The notes: generated by a model from the sequence alone, not told the origin. A stretch of 64,000 nucleotides of DNA from Chakrabartyella piscis (GCA_030067835.1 CP092441.1:2914001-2978000), one strand, 5' to 3'; counted from the first letter of the stretch, positions 9,380-18,830 are shown. Numbers and translations are program-made.

Positions 9380-10162
9380 TTATAAGGTCAGTACCCGATA
9401 TTCGGCTGGTGTTCTATAATCCAAAGAGCCATGCAAACGTATGTTATTGAACCAATGCACATAGTCTGCAAGTTCTAACTTCAATTGCTCCAAACTGACG
9501 AAATTTCGTCCTCGAACAAATTCTGTTTTGAATACCTTGAAATTGGCTTCTGCAACTGCATTATCATAGGGGCAGCCCTTCATGCTGAGGGATCGTTTGA
9601 TCTGAAACACATCTAACATTTCATCAATGAGATAGTTTTTAAACTCGCTGCCTCGATCCGTATGGAACAACTCGATTTCAGATAAATTCCCTTTGATTGT
9701 TGCAAAAGCATCATATACCAACTGAGCATTTTTGTGAAGTCCTGCACTAAATCCAACGATTTCTCGGTTGAATAAATCAATTAAGATACAAACATAGTTC
9801 CATTTATAGTTCACTCGAACATACGTCAAATCCCCAACAATTACTGCATTGGGAGGCTGGTTATCAAATTGACGAGCTAGTTCGTTTTTTACTGGCGACT
9901 CATTGCATTGTTGCTTTTGTGGTTTGAACTTGGCAACGGTATAGACCGAAATTAGCCCTAAACGTTTCATAATGCGGCAAATTCTGCGTCTAGAAACCTG
10001 TTTGCCCAACTTCTTCAGCTCTTTTTTCATTTTACGACTTCCGTAGACTTCTTTATTTTCATAAAAAATCCGTTCAATTTCTTGTTCTAATTCCGTATCA
10101 TCTTTCTTGGACGAAGCCTCGTAATAGTAGGTACTCCTGCTGATTTCAAGGCATTTACACAT
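9380..10162 (-). CDS. IS3 transposase OrfB (DDE integrase)
   Basis: Catalytic half of the transposase: 260 residues with HTH_21-like start (KKELKKLGKQVSRRRICRIM) and an rve integrase core. The DDE residues are visible in VIVGDLTYV (Asp), LFHTDRGSEF (Asp) and DNAVAEANFKVFK (Glu). The OrfB frame is minus one relative to OrfA and is open upstream of its first ATG through the end of OrfA. The usual OrfAB fusion by minus-one frameshift is therefore possible near CGAAAG, though the classical A6G slip site is absent. Confidence 0.93.
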   Translation of the reverse strand: MCKCLEISRSTYYYEASSKKDDTELEQEIERIFYENKEVYGSRKMKKELKKLGKQVSRRRICRIMKRLGLISVYTVAKFKPQKQQCNESPVKNELARQFDNQPPNAVIVGDLTYVRVNYKWNYVCILIDLFNREIVGFSAGLHKNAQLVYDAFATIKGNLSEIELFHTDRGSEFKNYLIDEMLDVFQIKRSLSMKGCPYDNAVAEANFKVFKTEFVRGRNFVSLEQLKLELADYVHWFNNIRLHGSLDYRTPAEYRVLTL

Positions 10163-10203
10163 GGCTGATATAGAGTATTTGTGTCGATTTGCTCGAATTA
10201 CAA

Positions 10204-10491
10204 TTACTTTCGTCCGAATATCAGCGCCGCTTGCTTTAGTATGTCATTTTCCATTCGTAGCTGTTGTAGCTCTTTACGAAGTTTGATGAGTTCAGCTTCT
10301 TCTGGTGTGCGATTATCAGCTTCTTTTGTAGAACCAGTAGCATTGTAACGCTGTATCCAGCGATTCAGTGCCGATGGTGTTAAATCGTATTCACGATTGA
10401 TATCTGCTTTCGATTTTCCGTTGTTATATAATTGAACCATCTGCTGTTTAAATTCTTCTGTAAATTCTCTTCGTTGTCGTTTTTTAGTCAT
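10204..10491 (-). CDS. IS3 transposase OrfA (helix-turn-helix)
   Basis: 95-residue DNA-binding subunit of the IS3 transposase. An HTH of the IS3/IS911 type lies at about 10-55 (EFKQQMVQLYNNGKSKADI...YDLTPSALNRWI), then a leucine-zipper-like coiled coil (about 65-90, LIKLRKELQQLRMENDILKQ) for multimerisation. AGGAG precedes ATG by eight bases. It ends 42 bp before the first ATG of OrfB. Confidence 0.92.
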   Translation of the reverse strand: MTKKRQRREFTEEFKQQMVQLYNNGKSKADINREYDLTPSALNRWIQRYNATGSTKEADNRTPEEAELIKLRKELQQLRMENDILKQAALIFGRK

Positions 10492-11198
10492 GTAATCATC
10501 TCCTTATTTTATATTAGTTTTATTTTACATGACCTTATCTTTTCTGTCTAGTTAAGTATAGCCATTCCAAGGTGGTCAAGATGGGTCATCACTTTGCGAG
10601 CAAAGCCACCTACGGTGTCCGCCACTTCTTTGGCGGTGAGTCCTTATATATCCCCCTGGAAGTAGGAAGTGTAATGGTGTAAATCCTACGATTAGACCGT
10701 GAGTGACAAGCCCCTCACCTCTTGATTACTGTTTCAAAATCAAAGTAAGTAGTGAACAAATGACTTTTGATTTCCACTCAGCCTTTGTTTGCAAAGTGGA
10801 ACCCTCTCAATTATTACTAGTAAAAGTTTTAATAAGCGTCTCTAGCCATGAAGGAAGTACGCTCAAGCCATAAATTATAGCAATAGCCATCTCTATTTCA
10901 CCTTGCAAAGGAGTTTCGAGGGGTCGCAGCCCCCTTGAACCGTGCTCCACGCTTCGGAAGTAGTGGCACTTTTTGGACTCACCGCCAAAGATATGGCGGT
11001 CACCGTAGGTGATTTTGCTTGCAAAATGATGACCCACTTTTTGGTGTCAAAAAGTAAGATCTGAATGCTCTAAATAGTGAACAAATCCCAATCTAAAATT
11101 AATTCATAAACATCCAAACGGGTGACGAAACGTCACCCTACAAAACAAACGATACTACAGATTATAATCATAATCAATATAGCAATAATCAATTTCTA

Positions 11199-11879
11199 TC
11201 AACCTACAATTTTTGCATTTGCCAATATATAATACAAATATCCATCTTCTGCATATTCTGTAAACACACCTTCAATTGTAATTGTATCGCCAATTTCTGG
11301 ATACTGCCCATTCATCAAAGAAAACTCCAAGCCCGCCTGACAACAAGCTGTTGCATCCCATATGGCAACAAAGTGATACGCTTCTTCTGTAACACGATTC
11401 ACATAAGCATCATACTCACCTGTCATACGCACTGTTTTTCCAATGTAATTCTCTGACCGATATGCCATATTGGATAGTTCTGCCAGCAACATGGTATTGC
11501 TATGTATGGTCAAATCCACAAAGTCACTGGTGGTATCAATGGTTTCTTCTGGTTCAGTGGTTTCTGGAATCACTGGTACTTCTATCACTTCTTCTGGAAT
11601 TTCTTCAACTTCTATTGCATCAGATGTTTCCGCTTCCAAACCATCCTGTGTAACCTCATCTGCATCCATTTCTTCTATTCCCAATTCCATTTTTTCTTGG
11701 ATTACAACTTCTTCAATTGCAACCGCTTCTTCCAAAACCACTTCTTCCTGCTCTGTTTTTGCTGCAATTTCAGCTTCTGCTGCCAAAATGGTTGCTGATG
11801 TTTCTTCCAAAGAACCACCACAACCCATCATCACCAAACAGCAAATACATAAAATTAAAATACGTTTCACTTGCTTCAT
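11199..11879 (-). CDS. Lipoprotein with Glu/Val-rich linker and C-terminal OB-like domain
   Basis: Start ATG 11879 (GAGGTG six bases upstream) gives 226 residues; a longer reading from 11918 lacks a site. Lipoprotein signal MKQVKRILILCICCLVMMGC, with lipobox ending in Cys20. Residues 25-115 are low-complexity, acidic and repetitive (EEVVLEEAVAIEEVVIQEK; EVPVIPETTEPEE), resembling a wall-spanning spacer. The C-terminal part (about 130-226) has short strands including GKTVRMTGEYDAYVN and GDTITIEGVFTEY, reminiscent of the tRNA_anti-like OB fold found in small exported proteins. The function is unknown. Probably anchored on the outer membrane face. Confidence 0.75.
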   Translation of the reverse strand: MKQVKRILILCICCLVMMGCGGSLEETSATILAAEAEIAAKTEQEEVVLEEAVAIEEVVIQEKMELGIEEMDADEVTQDGLEAETSDAIEVEEIPEEVIEVPVIPETTEPEETIDTTSDFVDLTIHSNTMLLAELSNMAYRSENYIGKTVRMTGEYDAYVNRVTEEAYHFVAIWDATACCQAGLEFSLMNGQYPEIGDTITIEGVFTEYAEDGYLYYILANAKIVG

Positions 11880-11990
11880 TGCCATCACCTCTTGTTTGAA
11901 TTTTCTGTTACCATACAAATTACATTTCTTTTATTTCTATGGTCAAATCAACGAGCAGCCCCTACAGGAATCTAGTTTCATTTTGCAATA

Positions 11991-12623
11991 TCACTGGTCG
12001 CAATTGCCCATTTCGTCTATATAACGGAATGCTTTTTTGATGGTATCATAAGAATAGCCCTTACGTTGCAAAAATCCATAGAGCTGTTTCTTCTTCTTTT
12101 CATCTATCTCGTAGTTGCCACGCAATTTCTTTTCCAACAAACCAATGGCATCCTGTTCTTCTGATGGGTCTGCTGCTTCTATGGCTTCTGCAATCCATTC
12201 TTCACAAATCCCTTTTTGTTTCAATTCCATACGCAACAACATAGCACCCCTAGGACGTAATCGCAAACGTTCCTTCACATAACGCACAGCATATTCTTGG
12301 TCGTCAATATAGCGATATTCCTCCAAAAAATTCATAACACGTGTAATGATTTCTTCTGAGAACTCCTTTTCCAAGAGTTTTTGCTCCACTTCTTTTTTGG
12401 TACGCATTTTATATCCCAAATAAGATAAAGCTTTTTCTTGTGCCTGTATGTAAATCAAGCTGTCTTGGATATAATCAAAGGTTTCTTGTGGGATTTCTTT
12501 GCCAATTTCCAAACGAAAATACGCAATATCTGTATGAGACAATGCAAATACATAGTTGCCATCGACAAAAATATTCTTTTTATTGGGATCTCGCTTTTGC
12601 AAGGTCATATCTGTAATTTGCAT
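11991..12623 (-). CDS. recX: Regulatory protein RecX
   Basis: RecX proteins bind RecA filaments and inhibit or limit recombination and SOS activity. At 210 residues this is the long Firmicutes form. It consists of three-helix modules, including YLGYKMRTKKEVEQKLLEKE, YIDDQEYAVRYVKERLRLRP and KGYSYDTIKKAFRYID near the C-terminus. The N-terminal KRDPNKKNIFVDGNYVFALS is also typical. GAGGTG precedes ATG. It is not next to recA; repeat copy B follows its upstream side. Confidence 0.9.
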   Translation of the reverse strand: MQITDMTLQKRDPNKKNIFVDGNYVFALSHTDIAYFRLEIGKEIPQETFDYIQDSLIYIQAQEKALSYLGYKMRTKKEVEQKLLEKEFSEEIITRVMNFLEEYRYIDDQEYAVRYVKERLRLRPRGAMLLRMELKQKGICEEWIAEAIEAADPSEEQDAIGLLEKKLRGNYEIDEKKKKQLYGFLQRKGYSYDTIKKAFRYIDEMGNCDQ

Positions 12624-12640
12624 GTTGTCACCTCTTGTGT

Positions 12641-13346
12641 GTTATGCTTATAATCTGTAGTGATGTTTGTTTTGTAGGGGTGATGTTTCGTCACCCGTTT
12701 GGATGTTTATGAATTAATTTTAGGTAGGAATTTATTCAAGTTTTAAAGCATTCAGACCTTACTTTTCACTGGAGAAAAGTAACAAAATCCACCACTACTT
12801 CCGAAGCGTGGAGCACGGTTCAAGGAGGCTGCGACTCCTCGAAACTCCTTTGCAAGCGAAATCCTATAGGTTCGAGAATAAATCGAACTTCGAGAAACCT
12901 TCCTTCTTGGCTGGTGACGCTTATTCTAATTTATCAAAATAGCAATTTTCTGGATTCCACTTTGCAAGCAAAGGCTGAGTGGAACTCAAAAATTATTTAT
13001 TCACTACTTACTTTGGTTTTGAGCCAGTAATCAAGAGGTGAGGGGCTTGTCACTCACGGTCTAATCGTAGGATTTACATCACTAGTCATCTGTCTGTCGG
13101 GGGTATTTTTAAGGACTCACCGCCAAAGAAGTGGCGGTCACCGTAGGTGATTTTGCTTGCAAAATGATGACCCGTCGTGTTAGACCCCTTTAAATCGGGG
13201 CTCCACGCCTTCGCAAAGAGTGGCACTTTTGGGGTACCTTTTGGTGTCAAAAGGTACGGTCTATAAGTCTTTAACATTTGAATAAATTAAAGGATTGAAT
13301 TATTATATTTATCTTCTTGCTTCACTACACATTATATAAATAACCT
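12641..13346. repeat. Large non-coding repeat element, copy B
   Basis: About 706 bp between recX and addA. Begins GCTTATAATCTGTAGTGATG and ends CACTACACATTATATAAATA, the same ends as copies A, C and D. Near its left end it carries a GGGTGA-type short hairpin (12675-12705). Further in are the CGAACTTCGAGAAACC block, the GTGAGGGGCTTGTCACTCAC hairpin and the CCGCCA/TGGCGG hairpin. No conserved open frame. Confidence 0.88.
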
Positions 13347-13356
13347 CGTATTTTAC

Positions 13357-16300
13357 CTAGCACCTTTTATTTTTAAGCGGAACTATCTCTATCGCTTTTC
13401 CAAGTGCAAAGGAATAGATATAGGCTTTGGAAACTGGTTTCCCCAGACCTTTGCCAAGTGCCAATGCATACAATTCCATTTGGATTTGGTATCGTTGCAA
13501 ATACTCTTCTTCCTTGTACAAGCGGTCGCTTTTGTAGTCTACCAGAACCACTTCCCCATCCAAAATATAATAACAATCCACAATACCATTGATGAGGATT
13601 TCATCTGTCACATCCTGATACTTTGCATCTTGATACACTTCATTTGCTGGCACCAACATAGCAAAAGGTCTTTCTCGTTCAATGATTTCTGCCTTCTGCA
13701 AATCCTTTGCCAAATCTGTTTTGAAGAATTTCATCATTTCACCATAATGCAAAGATTTTTCTTCTTCCACAGATAAAGTCCCTTGTTCCACCAATTCCAT
13801 AGCATGTGCTTGCAAATTCTCTTGTGTGTATGTTTTTTGAAAATCCAAATATTGCATCAAAGTATGGGTTGCAGTTCCAATTTGTGCTGCTGTCAACTTT
13901 CCTTTTTCCTTTTGGATGCCAAGAGCTTCCACAGTATGGAGTCCATAACCCTGTGTTTCTACACCTTCTACCTCCATATTTTTGCGTTTCAATTCAGAAA
14001 TGGAGCTTTTGCCCACCAGTTTTGTGGATTCCAAATTGGGATATGCCCAGTCATATTGTTTTTTGATTTCTTCTGTAAATTCTCCTGTTGCATGCTCTTT
14101 CCAATCTGCAAAGAAATTGGCTTTTTCTTGCTTTTCTTCTGCTTTTTCCATTTCCAAACCCAAAATATCTTCTTGTGTACAAACAGAAAATTTCCATGTA
14201 GATTCTTCATTTTGAAACAATTTGCCACCAAAATATCCTTTGTATTGACCATCTGTACAATCTACATTTGGATGTCTTTGTAAAGCTGGCATCACCCAAT
14301 CCAAATAAGAATGCGCTCTACGCAAACGATAGATAGGCAATTTTTCTTTGCCATTTTCTCCATAGAGCTGCCATTTGCCCAAAGATTTTTCTACATTTGC
14401 CACATTGCCAATCAAAATCATCTTTTCCTTTGCACGTGTCATGGCAACATACAACACACGCAATTCTTCAGATAAATTTTCCAATCGCAACGATTCCACC
14501 AAAGCAGTTTTTGCCAAAGTGCGATACACTGCCCTCTGTTCCAAATTGGTATAATCCAAACCCATACCCCAAACTTGGTGTGCAATGACAGATTTTCTCA
14601 GATCCATTTCATTGAATTTTCCACCCATACCACCGATGATGACAACTGGGAATTCCAACCCTTTGCTTTTGTGAATGGTCATAACACGCACCAAATTTTC
14701 TGCTGCACTTTGGAGTTTAGCTGTGGAAGTTTCACCATCCACCATCTGCAAATCTTCCACATAGCGAATGAAATAGAACAATCCTTTCAAACTACCTTTT
14801 TCATATGCTTCTGCTCGTTCCAACAGGAGTTGCAAGTTGGCTTGTCGCAAATCACCACCAGCAGTCAAGCCTACATATTGGTAATATCCAGTTGCTTCAT
14901 ACAAATAGGAAATCAATTCGTATAAAGAAACCTCTTTGACTTTGTTTCGCCAATGCATCAAATCTTCATAGAATTTGGTCAGCTTTTCTTTTAAAATCGC
15001 ATCTTCACCTGATTCCATATAAGCAAGCAAACATTCAAAGAACAAGCCTTTTTTCTCCATTTGACGCATCAAAATCATCTCATCTGCTGTCACACCATAC
15101 AAAGGTGAAAAGAGCACTGTCAAAAGAGGTATATCTTGGTATGGGTTGTCCAAAATACGCAACAATTGCAAGATGGTATCCACTTCCACCACATCAAAAT
15201 GACCACCTGAAGATTCTGCATAGAAGGGAATCCCTTGCACACCAAACACTTCTTCCAACACAGGCACCCAACTTTTGACACCACGAAACAGCACCACAAT
15301 ATCCCCATATTCCACAGGTCTATAGGTGCCACTTTTGCCATCAAACACATGGTAGCCAGATGCCACCAAATCTTGAATTCGTTTTGCAATGACCAAAGCC
15401 TCCAATTGCTTTGCACCCAAATCTTTGTATTCTTCTGGCACATCCAAATCTTCTGGAACTTCCTTTTCTACAAGGATAATTTCGTTGGAACCACCATGAT
15501 TTTCTTCTGTTTCTGGGAAGGTAGCGCCTGCATAAAGTGCCACTTCTTCGTTGTATTCCACATCACCAAAAGCTGCTGACATGGCTTGTTTACAAATGAA
15601 ATTGATGCCATCCAATACATTTTTTCTGCTTCGGAAGTTTTTGGAAAGCACAATTTTCTGTGTTTTGCCACCACTGCCAAATGGATATGTGTTGTATTTT
15701 GCATTGAACAGCTCTGGCATTGCCAAACGGAATCGATAAATGCTTTGTTTCACATCACCTACCATAAAACGGTTGTTTTGTCCCATTCCTTCTTTGGAAA
15801 CGCTTGCCAAAATCATTTCTTGCACCATGTTGCTATCTTGGTACTCATCAATCATAATTTCATCGTATCTATTTTGTAATTCCAATGCTGCTTCTGTTGG
15901 AATAATATTTTGCAATGTACTTTCTGGATCCACCAAAACACGCAAACAGAAATGCTCATAATCATGGAAATCCAAAATCAATTTGTCTTTTTTGGCTTCT
16001 GCAAATGCATCCATAAACCCAATGACCAACTGACCCAAGTCACGCACTATAGGATATAACCCTTTGACCAATGCTGTCTGCATGTTTTCATCATAACAAA
16101 AGAAGGTTGCACCTAATTTTTTGATGACATCCTTAGCTTCGTTACGCAAAGACTTGATTTGCTCTGCAATTTCTTTATCATCACCTTTATAGGGTGGCAA
16201 ACGTCCAAAATCAATGGAAACATAAGCCCTATGCCAATCCATATATCCACCAGAAAGGGACTCTTTCAACACTTCAACTGCTTCTGCTTCCCGTTCCAAA

Positions 16301-17052
16301 AGACCCAAATATCCATCCATACCAGTAGTTGTAGATGCCATCTTCATTGCTGTATCCAATAAGAATTCCACCAATTCCACATAGCCCAAAACACCTTCTC
16401 GAATCAAAGAAATCCATGGACAGTGGTTAATGGTTTCATTTTCTTGCAAATGGAATTTTTCTGCCATTTCCACAAGCAATTTCTTTGGATTGGGGTATCC
16501 TTGGACAAATTCGTAGAGTTGCAACACCAATTCTTGCAAACGATTGTCCTTGGTATCTTCACCAAAGGTTTCCAGTAGCACAAAGAATCCCTCATCTTCC
16601 TTAGAATATAAGGATTCAAAATAATCTGCCAGAACTTCTTTTTGCAACAACAACACTTCTGTTGGGTCTGCTGTTCTTGTGGCTGGATCAATCTCTAGGA
16701 TATGATAGTATTCACGAATCACTTGCAAACAAAAGGCATGTATGGTTTTGATATCTGCACGTCCAAGAAGTGTCAATTGGTTTTGCAAATGGATATTTTC
16801 TGGTTGTGTTTCCAAATTCTTTGCAATGGCATTGCCGATACGTTCACTCATTTCTGCTGCTGCTGCATTGGTAAAGGTTACAACCAGCATACGATCCACA
16901 TCCATTGGCGGATTGTCTCTGATGATTCTACCGATGATACGCTCCACCAAAACAGCAGTTTTGCCACTTCCTGCTGCTGCCGAAATAAGCAAATCACAAT
17001 TGCGTTCTGATATGGCAAGAGATTGTTCTGTTGTCCATTTATTTCCACCCAT
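13357..17052 (-). CDS. addA: ATP-dependent helicase/nuclease subunit A
   Basis: Motor and nuclease subunit of AddAB, which resects double-strand breaks and loads RecA. Start ATG 17052 has GGAGG seven bases upstream, giving 1231 residues, normal for AddA. UvrD-type motifs: Walker A SAAAGSGKTAVLVER near residue 30, Walker B MIDEYQDSN near 400, GDVKQSIYRFR, and MTIHKSKGLEFPVVII near 780. The C-terminal RecB-type nuclease keeps GIVDCYY...VLVDYKSDR with the Asp/Asp/Lys site. The usual partner addB is not upstream; instead a 189-aa unknown gene ends right before it. Repeat copy B follows. Confidence 0.95.
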   Translation of the reverse strand: MGGNKWTTEQSLAISERNCDLLISAAAGSGKTAVLVERIIGRIIRDNPPMDVDRMLVVTFTNAAAAEMSERIGNAIAKNLETQPENIHLQNQLTLLGRADIKTIHAFCLQVIREYYHILEIDPATRTADPTEVLLLQKEVLADYFESLYSKEDEGFFVLLETFGEDTKDNRLQELVLQLYEFVQGYPNPKKLLVEMAEKFHLQENETINHCPWISLIREGVLGYVELVEFLLDTAMKMASTTTGMDGYLGLLEREAEAVEVLKESLSGGYMDWHRAYVSIDFGRLPPYKGDDKEIAEQIKSLRNEAKDVIKKLGATFFCYDENMQTALVKGLYPIVRDLGQLVIGFMDAFAEAKKDKLILDFHDYEHFCLRVLVDPESTLQNIIPTEAALELQNRYDEIMIDEYQDSNMVQEMILASVSKEGMGQNNRFMVGDVKQSIYRFRLAMPELFNAKYNTYPFGSGGKTQKIVLSKNFRSRKNVLDGINFICKQAMSAAFGDVEYNEEVALYAGATFPETEENHGGSNEIILVEKEVPEDLDVPEEYKDLGAKQLEALVIAKRIQDLVASGYHVFDGKSGTYRPVEYGDIVVLFRGVKSWVPVLEEVFGVQGIPFYAESSGGHFDVVEVDTILQLLRILDNPYQDIPLLTVLFSPLYGVTADEMILMRQMEKKGLFFECLLAYMESGEDAILKEKLTKFYEDLMHWRNKVKEVSLYELISYLYEATGYYQYVGLTAGGDLRQANLQLLLERAEAYEKGSLKGLFYFIRYVEDLQMVDGETSTAKLQSAAENLVRVMTIHKSKGLEFPVVIIGGMGGKFNEMDLRKSVIAHQVWGMGLDYTNLEQRAVYRTLAKTALVESLRLENLSEELRVLYVAMTRAKEKMILIGNVANVEKSLGKWQLYGENGKEKLPIYRLRRAHSYLDWVMPALQRHPNVDCTDGQYKGYFGGKLFQNEESTWKFSVCTQEDILGLEMEKAEEKQEKANFFADWKEHATGEFTEEIKKQYDWAYPNLESTKLVGKSSISELKRKNMEVEGVETQGYGLHTVEALGIQKEKGKLTAAQIGTATHTLMQYLDFQKTYTQENLQAHAMELVEQGTLSVEEEKSLHYGEMMKFFKTDLAKDLQKAEIIERERPFAMLVPANEVYQDAKYQDVTDEILINGIVDCYYILDGEVVLVDYKSDRLYKEEEYLQRYQIQMELYALALGKGLGKPVSKAYIYSFALGKAIEIVPLKNKRC

Positions 17053-17070
17053 TGCAAAACCTCCAAACAC

Positions 17071-17640
17071 CTACGCTCGTTTTCTTCTAATATGAAATGG
17101 GATATTTCCAATAAAGGAACCCATGAAATCACTATAAGAATTATACCAAAAATTCCCGATAAAAGCGAATGAAAAGGGTGTCAAATCCTCTTGATTCCAT
17201 AAAAATTTTGGTGTGAACTTGGTGAATAGGGTTTGAAACTCACTTTGCGATTCCGTAACACAATCTTGCAACAACAACGTCATATCTTCTTCACGCTTGG
17301 TGAAACAAAAGACTTCACACAAAATGGGGTATATTTCTGCAAACTCCAATTCTTTTTTACGTCGCTTGACGGTGCGTATGGTGTGATGCAGTGCTGTTAA
17401 TTGAAAAAAACGTAGGGTTTCTGCAATCCCCATTTGTCTGCGTTGTTCATAGAAATAATTGTATCGCATTGGCATTTCCAGAAACATTTCATAGGCATCC
17501 ACTGTGGTGCTTTCAATACATTGTACAAAAAATTCCAAATAAAAGCGATTTTCCAGTGTGTAAGCACGTTGTAATAACACTTCTCGTATCACTTCAATGC
17601 ATCCTTTGCAAAAGATTTCCTTTTCTTGTTCTTCTTTCAT
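17071..17640 (-). CDS. Uncharacterised protein upstream of addA
   Basis: 189 residues from ATG 17640, which has GGAGG seven bases upstream (a longer reading to 17742 has none). Predicted mostly helical, rich in Phe, Tyr, Glu and Arg (RTVKRRKKELEFAEIYPILC; FCFTKREEDM), with no signal peptide, membrane helix or motif I recognise. Its C-terminus RRKRA ends 18 bp before addA, so the two are likely co-transcribed. It stands where addB often sits, but it is far too short and lacks nuclease or FeS motifs. A regulator is possible; function unknown. Confidence 0.6.
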   Translation of the reverse strand: MKEEQEKEIFCKGCIEVIREVLLQRAYTLENRFYLEFFVQCIESTTVDAYEMFLEMPMRYNYFYEQRRQMGIAETLRFFQLTALHHTIRTVKRRKKELEFAEIYPILCEVFCFTKREEDMTLLLQDCVTESQSEFQTLFTKFTPKFLWNQEDLTPFSFAFIGNFWYNSYSDFMGSFIGNIPFHIRRKRA

Positions 17641-17772
17641 ATGTACACCTCCATATTGTAATTGTACAAAGAAACTGTATTGCTCCACAAAAAATATATC
17701 TACAGGATTTTTAAAGAATGTAGGTGTTTCGACAAAATTCATTTTGAAAGTGTGTTGATTTTTTGATATCTA

Positions 17773-18347
17773 TTATGCTTATAATCTGTAGTGATGTTTG
17801 TTTTGTAGGGGTGACGTTTCGTCACCCGTTGGAATGTTTGTGAATTAATATTAGGTAGGAATTTATTCAAGTTTTAAAGCATTCAGATCTTACTTTTTGA
17901 CACCAAAAAGTAACAAAAAGTGCCACTACTTCCGAAGCGTGGAGCACGGTTCAAGGGGGCTGCGACCCCTCGAAACTCCTTTGCAAGCGAAATCCTATAG
18001 GTTCGAGAATAAATCGAACTTCGAGAAACCTTCCTTCTTGGCTGGTGACGCTTATTCTAATTTATCAAAATAGCAATTTTCTGGATTCCACTTTGCAAGC
18101 AAAGGCTGAGTGGAAATCATAAGTCATTTGATAAATTATTTAATTCTAATAGCGGTATGTCGAGGACGCCATCCCCTACAGAAGCACACTCTAACGCACT
18201 GTCATTCAGAGGAGCACAGCGACGAAGAATCTTTGATTTTACGGTCGATTCGTGAATCGCCCCTACAAGTGTAATGTATTTCAGATTTTGATTTTTGTAG
18301 GGAGCGATGCCCTCATCGCTCCGCAACTACACATTATATAAATACTC
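17773..18347. repeat. Large non-coding repeat element, copy C
   Basis: About 575 bp with the same ends as copy B (GCTTATAATCTGTAGTGATG; CTACACATTATATAAATA). Its left 350 bp match copy B closely, including the whole TCCTATAGGTTCGAG to GGCTGAGTGGAA stretch. The right part differs: instead of the CCGCCA hairpin module it holds three short variable-arm hairpins (about 18155-18182, 18242-18268, 18297-18322) and an ATTCAGAGGAGCACAGCGAC motif. This mosaic shows module exchange between copies. Confidence 0.85.
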
Positions 18348-18377
18348 TTTATCGCAAGAACCCATTCCATTAACCAA

Positions 18378-18408
18378 AGAAAAAGGTTGCAAGAAATTTC
18401 CTGCAACC
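18378..18408 (-). terminator. Terminator of the Gly/Cys-rich gene
   Basis: GGTTGC pairs with GCAACC (extended by AGGAAATTTCTT, itself nearly self-complementary) and is followed on the minus strand by TTTTTCTTT. It lies 24 bp beyond the stop codon. Confidence 0.8.
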
Positions 18409-18431
18409 CATTTGTGTATTGATTTTTGCAA

Positions 18432-18629
18432 TTAGCAAGAACCGCAACCACCCAATTGATTTCCACCACCGCAGCAGCAAAGCAAAATCAAAATCCAAAT
18501 CCAAGAACCACAGCCACCATCATTGCCACCGCAACCACAGCCACTGCCACTACCATTGCCACAGAAGCAAAGCAAAATCAAAATCCAAATCCAAGAACCT
18601 CCGTCATTGCCACATCCAAATCCGTTCAT
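18432..18629 (-). CDS. Small Gly/Cys-rich protein with two repeated hydrophobic segments
   Basis: 65 residues. An 11-residue hydrophobic motif (SWIWILILLC) occurs twice, each time followed by Cys/Gly runs (CFCGNGSGSGCGCGG and CCCGGGNQLGGCGSC). At DNA level the gene is two near-identical halves. GGGGG lies nine bases before ATG, and a terminator follows. Such proteins are common in Clostridia, often annotated as chorion class high-cysteine or YjcZ-like spore proteins; a spore-coat or membrane role is inferred only. It is too well framed by signals to be chance. Confidence 0.7.
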   Translation of the reverse strand: MNGFGCGNDGGSWIWILILLCFCGNGSGSGCGCGGNDGGCGSWIWILILLCCCGGGNQLGGCGSC

Positions 18630-18748
18630 AATGAATTACCCCCTTAAGAATTAAGTATTGTGATACATTTTTATCTTATGTGATTTTTTGTAAAATATTG
18701 CCTGTCTACCAAAAAAGTTTTTGGAAAATAATTTCGACAAAAATCACA

Positions 18749-18830
18749 GGTGGATATGGTATCCTCCCCTACGAGAGCTTATGTAACATCTTTGGTTAAC
18801 AAAAAAACCGCAGGATATTCTCCCACGGTT
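18749..18830 (-). terminator. prs terminator, with an adjoining variable-arm hairpin
   Basis: On the minus strand AACCGTGGGA pairs with TCCTGCGGTT and seven T follow (18801-18830), just after the prs stop. Next to it lies a short family hairpin, GGTGGAT/ATCCTCC (18749-18767), followed by CCTACGA. Confidence 0.8.

Larger units (their letters stand above)
9351..10569 (-). mobile_element. Complete IS3-family insertion sequence (IS150-like)
   Basis: 1219 bp bounded by TGGAATGTC (left) and, on the opposite strand, TGGAATGGC (right). The inverted match continues imperfectly for about 38 bp to a shared ATAAGGTC. A 3-bp target duplication AGG flanks it (9348-9350 and 10570-10572), the size usual for this group. 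Both transposase frames are intact, so the copy could be active. It is inserted in repeat copy A. Confidence 0.9.
9136..11172. repeat. Large non-coding repeat element, copy A (split by an IS3 element)
   Basis: Left end TTATATAATGTGTAGTG, right end (reverse strand) TTATAATCTGTAGTATCG; these ends recur at copies B, C and D. The body shares long blocks with the other copies: a GTGACCGCCA/TGGCGG hairpin, a palindromic ATTTTGC-GCAAAAT, GTGGAGC...GCTTCGGAAG, and GTGAGTGACAAGCCCCTCACC. Removing the IS (9351-10569) restores about 818 bp, and the two sides rejoin in the order seen in copy D, with one module (9242-9310) duplicated. No open frame is shared by all copies, so it appears non-coding. Confidence 0.85.

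Noticed and set aside
10807-11037. A 76-codon minus-strand open frame in repeat copy A (and similar frames at 13086-13277 and 32187-32375)
   Set aside because: No ribosome site, not open in all copies of the repeat, and composition matches the hairpin modules; treated as chance frames in a non-coding repeat.
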